11,614 bases of DNA from Desulfofustis sp. (lineage in GTDB: Bacteria > Desulfobacterota > Desulfobulbia > Desulfobulbales > Desulfocapsaceae). The notes under the pieces were generated by a model that saw only the letters and a list, made by a program, of their open reading frames with translations, had not been told where the DNA came from and made no database searches. Below, piece after piece: positions 7,502-11,614 of the stretch. The stretch is taken from NCBI GenBank assembly GCA_030604345.1, contig JAUVWB010000022.1, positions 1-11,614 of the forward strand, written 5' to 3'. Every line of letters begins with the position of its first letter. The first letter of the stretch is position 1. The position numbers and the translations under genes were made by a program.

Positions 7502-8569
7502 ATGGCCTCCTGGAAACAGATCCTGCGCAACAGCATCACCTCCTATGAACAGCTCAGAGCGGCCTTTCCCGGTCTCATCGACCCTGCTGTGGCCGAGGTC
7601 ATCAAGCGCTATCCCCTGCGCATCAACAGCTACTACCTGGAACTGATCAAACGCCATGGTCAGCCGCTTTTCCTGCAAGCCGTGCCCAGCCCTGCCGAGC
7701 TTGCCTGCGGCCCCTGTGAGATCGACCCGCTGGCCGAAGATCGCCTCAGTCCGGTTCCAGGCATCGTGCATAAGTATCCCGATCGCGTGCTCTTTCTGGT
7801 CGCCAACCAGTGCGCTCTGTATTGCCGTTTCTGCACCAGGAAACGTCATGTGGGCCGACCGAGCATGCCCGGTGGCCGCAGCCATCTCCACCTGGTCCTC
7901 GACTACCTCAGACAACACCCGGAAATCAAGGAAGTACTGGTTTCAGGAGGAGACCCGCTGCTCCTTGAAGACCACCTGCTCGAGGAACTCCTGCAGGCCC
8001 TGCACTCCATCGACACCCTGGAGATCATCAGGATCGGCTCCCGCGTCCCCTGCACCCTGCCGATGCGCGTCACCACCAGACTGTGCCGCATCCTCAGACG
8101 TTATCACCCGCTGTACATCAACACCCACTTCAATCATCCTGCCGAACTCACCGAGGAGGCGAAGCAGGCTTGCACCCGGCTCGCCGACGCCGGCATCCCA
8201 CTCGGCTCACAGACTGTGTTGCTCCGGGGCGTCAACGACTCGCCGGAGACGATACGCACCCTGATGCAGGGGCTGCTCCGTTTTCGCGTCAAACCCTATT
8301 ATCTGTTCCAGACGGATATCACCGCCGGTACCGACCATTTTCGTACCACCACCGCCGAAGGACTGGCGATCATGGAACACTTGCTCGGACATATCTCCGG
8401 CATGGCCGTACCCGCCTATGCGCTCGACGCTCCCGGCGGCTACGGCAAGATTCGTCTCAGCCCCAACTATGTGTTGGCAACGGGATCCTCGCTCAACTTC
8501 CGCTCCTATCAGGGCGACGTCTGTTCCTACCCGGAACCGGACACCCTCCCCCCAGCTTTTTCCCAGTGA
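7502..8569 (+). CDS. KamA-family radical SAM protein (lysine 2,3-aminomutase-like)
   Basis: A 355-residue radical SAM, PLP-dependent enzyme expected to convert L-lysine to beta-lysine. The iron-sulfur/SAM motif is CALYCRFC with cysteines at residues 104, 108 and 111, followed by TRKRHVG as in KamA. VSGGDPLL is the SAM-contacting segment. The PLP lysine is probably K316 in DAPGGYGK. Asp272 (QTDIT) and Asp309 (LDAPGG) match the two aspartates that bind the lysine side-chain amine in clostridial KamA. These features are more like KamA than E. coli EpmB, whose tail reads differently. However, the protein ends near SYPEP and lacks the C-terminal cysteine-containing extension of the roughly 416-residue clostridial enzyme. 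The start is 4 nt after the dus stop, so the two are probably translated from one mRNA. Physiological role is unknown: lysine catabolism, osmolyte synthesis, or EF-P modification are all possible. Confidence 0.88.
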   Translation: MASWKQILRNSITSYEQLRAAFPGLIDPAVAEVIKRYPLRINSYYLELIKRHGQPLFLQAVPSPAELACGPCEIDPLAEDRLSPVPGIVHKYPDRVLFLVANQCALYCRFCTRKRHVGRPSMPGGRSHLHLVLDYLRQHPEIKEVLVSGGDPLLLEDHLLEELLQALHSIDTLEIIRIGSRVPCTLPMRVTTRLCRILRRYHPLYINTHFNHPAELTEEAKQACTRLADAGIPLGSQTVLLRGVNDSPETIRTLMQGLLRFRVKPYYLFQTDITAGTDHFRTTTAEGLAIMEHLLGHISGMAVPAYALDAPGGYGKIRLSPNYVLATGSSLNFRSYQGDVCSYPEPDTLPPAFSQ

Positions 8570-8573
8570 GTTC

Positions 8574-8603
8574 TTGCAACCTGTCGCAGCAAAACGATAT
8601 AGT
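8574..8603 (+). promoter_or_regulatory. Candidate sigma70 promoter of the HDOD-GGDEF gene
   Basis: TTGCAA (8574-8579) and TATAGT (8598-8603) are separated by 18 nt, matching the -35 and -10 consensus at 4 of 6 and 5 of 6 positions. Transcription would begin near 8610 and give a leader of about 130 nt that starts with the hairpin at 8615-8640. The pair begins 4 nt after the KamA stop codon. Confidence 0.5.
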
Positions 8604-8614
8604 ACTGATGCGTC

Positions 8615-8640
8615 GACCGAGCATCACCCCATGCTCGGTC
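8615..8640. other. Perfect 10-bp hairpin in the HDOD-GGDEF leader
   Basis: GACCGAGCAT (8615-8624) and ATGCTCGGTC (8631-8640) are exact inverted repeats around CACCCC. No T tract follows immediately (the next bases are CTTGCAGATC), so a strong intrinsic terminator is unlikely. It could be a weak terminator for the upstream genes, a 5' mRNA-stabilising hairpin for the downstream gene, or a dyad operator. The rest of the 173-nt gap holds the GGAG ribosome binding site at 8732-8735 and no recognisable riboswitch. Confidence 0.6.
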
Positions 8641-8742
8641 CTTGCAGATCGATCCTGTTGTTCCTTTTGGGAAAATACCGGAGGCCAACAGCCGTGGCGC
8701 CGGACTATATCGAATTGACGCCGCTTCGAGTGGAGACTTTCC

Positions 8743-10293
8743 ATGGCTGACACCCAACTCTTAAGTACCGTTCTGGCTTCGGAAGAACTGCCGACCCTGC
8801 CCACGGTCGCCTCCAAGCTGATCACCTTGACCTCTCGCGAGGATACGACGCTTGCCGATATTGCCGCTCTGATTTCTCAGGATATCTCGTTGTCTGCCAA
8901 GATCCTCAAGGTGGCCAACTCGGCATTTTACAGTTTCCCGCAGCAAATCGGCTCCATCAAGCAGGCCGTCTCGATTCTCGGCACCAATGCCGTCCGCAGC
9001 TTGGTCCTCTCTTTCTCCTTTCTCTCCATCCGAGACGGATCGCAAAAATCACGTTTCGATTTTGCCACCTTCTGGGAACGTTCCCTGGCCGCCGCCGTCG
9101 CCTCCAAGCTTATTCTAGAAAAGGTCAAGGGCGCGGACACTGAAGAGGTCTTCATCTCCGGTCTCCTGCAAAACCTCGGCGAATTGATCTTCGCCCGTAC
9201 TTTTCACGAAAAATATGAAAAGGTTATCGAAGCTGTGGCAGACAGTCAGCATGACTTGGTTGCCGCCGAGGAATCGTTGCTTGGAGCGAACCACATGTCG
9301 ATCGGTTATGAAGTTGCCAAACACTGGTCTTTCCCCGAGGCCCTGTTGGCGCCGCTGCGCTATCATCATGATCCGGCCTCCTACCAGGGCGAGGATCAGA
9401 AGATACTGGCCACCATCAAAGCCGTTTACCTCTCCGACCTGTTGATCAACATCCTCTTTTCCGCCAAGCCGGAGGACTATCACAAACAATTCCGCAAAGA
9501 AGCAAAGACGCTCCTCGGTCTGACCAACGAAGATATCGAAGACATTCTGGAAAAGGTCCACGTCAGCGTCGCCCAGGCCGGTGAGTACTTCGGCCTGAAG
9601 GTGAAGCACACCAAATCAATCCAGGAAATCCTGCAGGAAGCCAACATCAGGCTCAGCCTGCTCAACCTTGATTACGATCAGATGAACAAACAACTGATCG
9701 CCGCCAAGATCGAACTGGAGAACCTGACCCGGGAGTTGGAACGAAAGAACAAGATCCTCAACAATCTCGCTCACGTGGACGGTCTGACCGAGGTGTATAA
9801 CCATCGCTATTTCCAGAATGCGCTGGATCGGGAGATTGACCGGTCCATTCGCCAGGACGCCACGCTATCGCTGCTTCTCATCGATATCGATAATTTCAAG
9901 GAGTTCAACGACACCTACGGGCACCAGTCGGGCGACTCCGTTTTGCAGCAGTTTGCCGCACTGCTCACCAAATCCCTGAGAAAATACGACACGCTGGCAC
10001 GCTACGGCGGCGAGGAGTTTGCCGTGATCTTGCCGGCCACTGAACAGGAAGCGGCCCTGCTGGTGGCGGAAAAGCTCCGAGAAGAAATCGATACCGCCAT
10101 CTTTACCGTCGATACCGACGAGCATCACATCACCGCCTCCATCGGAGTCAGCACCGCTCGACCGGGTATCGAAGACACGTTTTCCAAATCAGATCTGATC
10201 AGCCGATCTGACCAAGCGCTTTACGAGGCCAAGAAACAAGGGCGCAATCGCGTCTGTCTGTGGGTGCAGAAGAAAAAATGGTTCCAGCTGTAG
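8743..10293 (+). CDS. HDOD-GGDEF signalling protein (probable diguanylate cyclase)
   Basis: A 516-residue cytoplasmic protein with no membrane segment. Residues about 10-210 are an HDOD domain: LPTLPTVASKLI, ISQDISLSAKILKVANSAFY and AVSILGTNAVRSLVLS are typical, and HDOD domains lack the catalytic HD metal site. A helical, probably coiled-coil linker rich in Glu, Lys and Leu spans about 290-345 (IAAKIELENLTRELERKN). Residues about 345-510 are a GGDEF domain, which makes c-di-GMP from two GTP. The active-site motif is GGEEF (422-426), an active variant, and LIDIDNFKEFND carries the metal-binding Asp. RKYD (413-416) lies five residues before GGEEF and fits the RxxD inhibitory site, suggesting product feedback. 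ATG 8743 follows GGAG at 8732-8735. The gene appears to have its own promoter. Its input signal cannot be read from the sequence. Confidence 0.93.
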   Translation: MADTQLLSTVLASEELPTLPTVASKLITLTSREDTTLADIAALISQDISLSAKILKVANSAFYSFPQQIGSIKQAVSILGTNAVRSLVLSFSFLSIRDGSQKSRFDFATFWERSLAAAVASKLILEKVKGADTEEVFISGLLQNLGELIFARTFHEKYEKVIEAVADSQHDLVAAEESLLGANHMSIGYEVAKHWSFPEALLAPLRYHHDPASYQGEDQKILATIKAVYLSDLLINILFSAKPEDYHKQFRKEAKTLLGLTNEDIEDILEKVHVSVAQAGEYFGLKVKHTKSIQEILQEANIRLSLLNLDYDQMNKQLIAAKIELENLTRELERKNKILNNLAHVDGLTEVYNHRYFQNALDREIDRSIRQDATLSLLLIDIDNFKEFNDTYGHQSGDSVLQQFAALLTKSLRKYDTLARYGGEEFAVILPATEQEAALLVAEKLREEIDTAIFTVDTDEHHITASIGVSTARPGIEDTFSKSDLISRSDQALYEAKKQGRNRVCLWVQKKKWFQL

Positions 10294-10444
10294 TCCGCCA
10301 ACCACTGGTTGTCACTCACTCGGAAAGAGGCGACAGACTCCTCCCGTGCCCCGACCGGGCAAGAACCGACCCAAAAGGCACAGAAGCTCCTCCTTCTCTA
10401 GCCGTAACCGCTTCTGCTGCGTTGACCGAATTTTTAATGAATCA

Positions 10445-11176
10445 ATGACCAATTCTGCATCGAAAAACCTTATGGAACAACAAGACATCACCATCAATTA
10501 CAGTTTCGATCTGGCCAATGGCACCAAGAAGCGCTTCCTGATCAGGCTCGATCCGCTCACTTCGTTGATGAAGACCTCATCGCACAGCAAGGTCGAGTGG
10601 ACCAGACTGACCACCCATCAATGTTCCTGCTGCCGTCTCTCCGCCGAACAGACCAGCCACTGTCCGGTCGCCGTCAACATCGCCGACCTGGTGACCGCCT
10701 TCAAGGACATCCTCTCCCATGAATCGTGCAGCGTCTCCTGCATCACCACCGAACGGACGACGATCAAGGAAACCATCGTTCAGGATGGCTTAAGCTCCAT
10801 CATGGGCATCATCATGGCCACCAGCGGCTGTCCGACCCTGGACATACTGCGCCCAATGGCCCGCTTTCATCTGCCCTTTGCGTCCGTCGACGAGTCCATG
10901 TTCCGCATCGTCTCGGTCTATCTGCTGCGTCAGTATTTCATCGAGAAAGACGGCCGGGAACCGGACTTTCAATTGAGCCGGATCAAACAATACTGGAAAC
11001 AGATCGAGAGGGTCAACGAAGGTATCCTCAACCGTATCCGCTACGCGGCGGAGCTGGATGCCGACAAGAACGCCATCGTCATCCTCAATTGTCTCGCCCA
11101 GATCCTGCCCATGGAAATCGACGAGGACCTCAACTCGCTGCGCCCCTATTTTTCACGGCCGGGTACGATTGCCTGA
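10445..11176 (+). CDS. Conserved-looking cysteine-containing protein of unknown function
   Basis: A soluble protein of 243 residues if started at ATG 10445, or 234 from ATG 10472. Neither ATG has a ribosome binding site, and the frame is open to GTG 10346. The N-terminal part (ITINYSFDLANGTKKRFLIRL) looks like a beta hairpin. It is followed by a cysteine cluster CSCC (residues 60-63) and HCPVAVNI (Cys73), further cysteines at 95 and 99, and SGCPTLDILRPMARFHLPF with Cys129. The spacing suggests a metal- or cluster-binding site, but this is inference. The C-terminal half is helical. The pattern resembles proteins I recall under the name DUF6901 in Desulfobacterota; that label is from memory and tentative. 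The upstream gap of about 150 nt holds only a weak hairpin (TGCCC 10347-10351 with GGGCA 10357-10361). The stop is 5 nt from the priA stop on the other strand. Confidence 0.75.
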   Translation: MTNSASKNLMEQQDITINYSFDLANGTKKRFLIRLDPLTSLMKTSSHSKVEWTRLTTHQCSCCRLSAEQTSHCPVAVNIADLVTAFKDILSHESCSVSCITTERTTIKETIVQDGLSSIMGIIMATSGCPTLDILRPMARFHLPFASVDESMFRIVSVYLLRQYFIEKDGREPDFQLSRIKQYWKQIERVNEGILNRIRYAAELDADKNAIVILNCLAQILPMEIDEDLNSLRPYFSRPGTIA

Positions 11177-11181
11177 ACAGC

Positions 11182-11614
11182 TCACAGCATGTTTTCCGGA
11201 TCCACGTCGATGATGATCTTTTCCAGCCCGGAGCGTTGAAAAGTGCGGCTGAGATGATCGGCCAGATCGTGCAACGCGGCGACAGCGGTCCCCTTGAGCA
11301 TGATCTGCCAGCGGTGCCGATCGCGCAACCGTTCCAGCGGCGCCGGGGCCGGTCCCATGATGCTGAGCACCCCGGAGACTGATCGCTCGCGGACCCAGGT
11401 CCGTGCCTGCTGAGCGATCTCGGTGGCCCTTCGCCGCACCAGAGATTCGTCCCGATCCTCCACGACGATGAAGATGAGCCGGGAAAATGGTGGAAAACCG
11501 GCTCCCTGCCTGATCATCGCCTCCCGTTCCGCCAACTCCTGGTAGCGGTGCTGGGCAGCATACTGAATCGCGTAGTGATCCGGTTGCATGGTCTGGATGA
11601 TCACCCGCCCGTGA
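11182..11614 (-). CDS. priA: Primosomal protein N' (PriA), C-terminal part (rest outside window)
   Basis: The last 143 codons of a minus-strand gene that begins beyond base 11614. PriA is the superfamily 2 helicase that recognises stalled forks and reloads DnaB. The visible part reads GRVIIQTMQPDHYAI (helicase motif VI-adjacent region ending the second helicase lobe), then GFPPFSRLIFIVV, MGPAPAPLERLRDRHRWQIM and a final IIIDVDPENML, all hallmarks of the PriA C-terminal domain. The cysteine zinc sites and Walker motifs lie in the missing part. The gene converges with the upstream plus-strand gene, leaving 5 nt between stop codons and no room for a separate terminator; transcripts may therefore overlap. 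Confidence 0.95.
   Translation of the reverse strand, partial: HGRVIIQTMQPDHYAIQYAAQHRYQELAEREAMIRQGAGFPPFSRLIFIVVEDRDESLVRRRATEIAQQARTWVRERSVSGVLSIMGPAPAPLERLRDRHRWQIMLKGTAVAALHDLADHLSRTFQRSGLEKIIIDVDPENML

Noticed and set aside
8604..8742. c-di-GMP riboswitch ahead of the GGDEF gene
   Set aside because: The leader has a hairpin, but I could not match it to the GEMM-type conserved core; a covariance search would decide.
1..11614. CRISPR arrays, insertion sequences, tRNA genes, prophage or defence genes
   Set aside because: No spaced direct repeats, transposase-like frames, tRNA-like sequences or defence domains were seen on reading both strands.

Overview
This window looks like chromosomal housekeeping DNA from a Gram-negative bacterium, most likely a member of the Desulfobacterota (former Deltaproteobacteria), plausibly a Desulfobulbales relative. 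I infer this from the gene order S18 - DUF2232-type membrane protein - L9 - DnaB, the outer-membrane lipoprotein LptE beside leuS, the HDOD-GGDEF fusion, and the high-GC, NNC/NNG-rich codon use. No database search was possible, so the taxonomy is a judgement.

Layout: (1) 1-1714, ribosomal block: the 3' end of rpsR, a six-or-more-pass membrane protein that abuts it directly, and rplI, closed by a clear intrinsic terminator at about 1800-1843. (2) 1899-5823, dnaB (replicative helicase) followed by leuS (leucyl-tRNA synthetase). The leuS reading frame is broken by one in-frame TAA at 5383-5385, with the same frame continuing to a normal C-terminus. (3) 5915-8569, lptE (LPS transport lipoprotein), a tRNA-dihydrouridine synthase, and a short lysine 2,3-aminomutase-like radical SAM enzyme 4 nt behind it. 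(4) 8574-11176, a candidate sigma70 promoter and a hairpin leader, then an HDOD-GGDEF signalling protein, then a cysteine-containing protein of unknown function. (5) 11182-11614, the 3' end of priA on the minus strand, converging on the unknown gene with only 5 nt between stop codons.

How the genes relate: most serve translation and replication (S18, L9, LeuRS, Dus, DnaB, PriA), with one envelope-biogenesis gene (LptE) and one c-di-GMP signalling gene. No mobile element, CRISPR array, tRNA or rRNA gene, phage gene or defence module is visible.

The observation most worth following up is the nonsense codon in leuS, normally an essential gene. It is probably a sequencing error or a point mutation, but a real readthrough or split enzyme is not excluded. 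The other points (short KamA, unknown cysteine protein, hairpin leader) are modest. I do not see a previously undescribed multi-gene system here.
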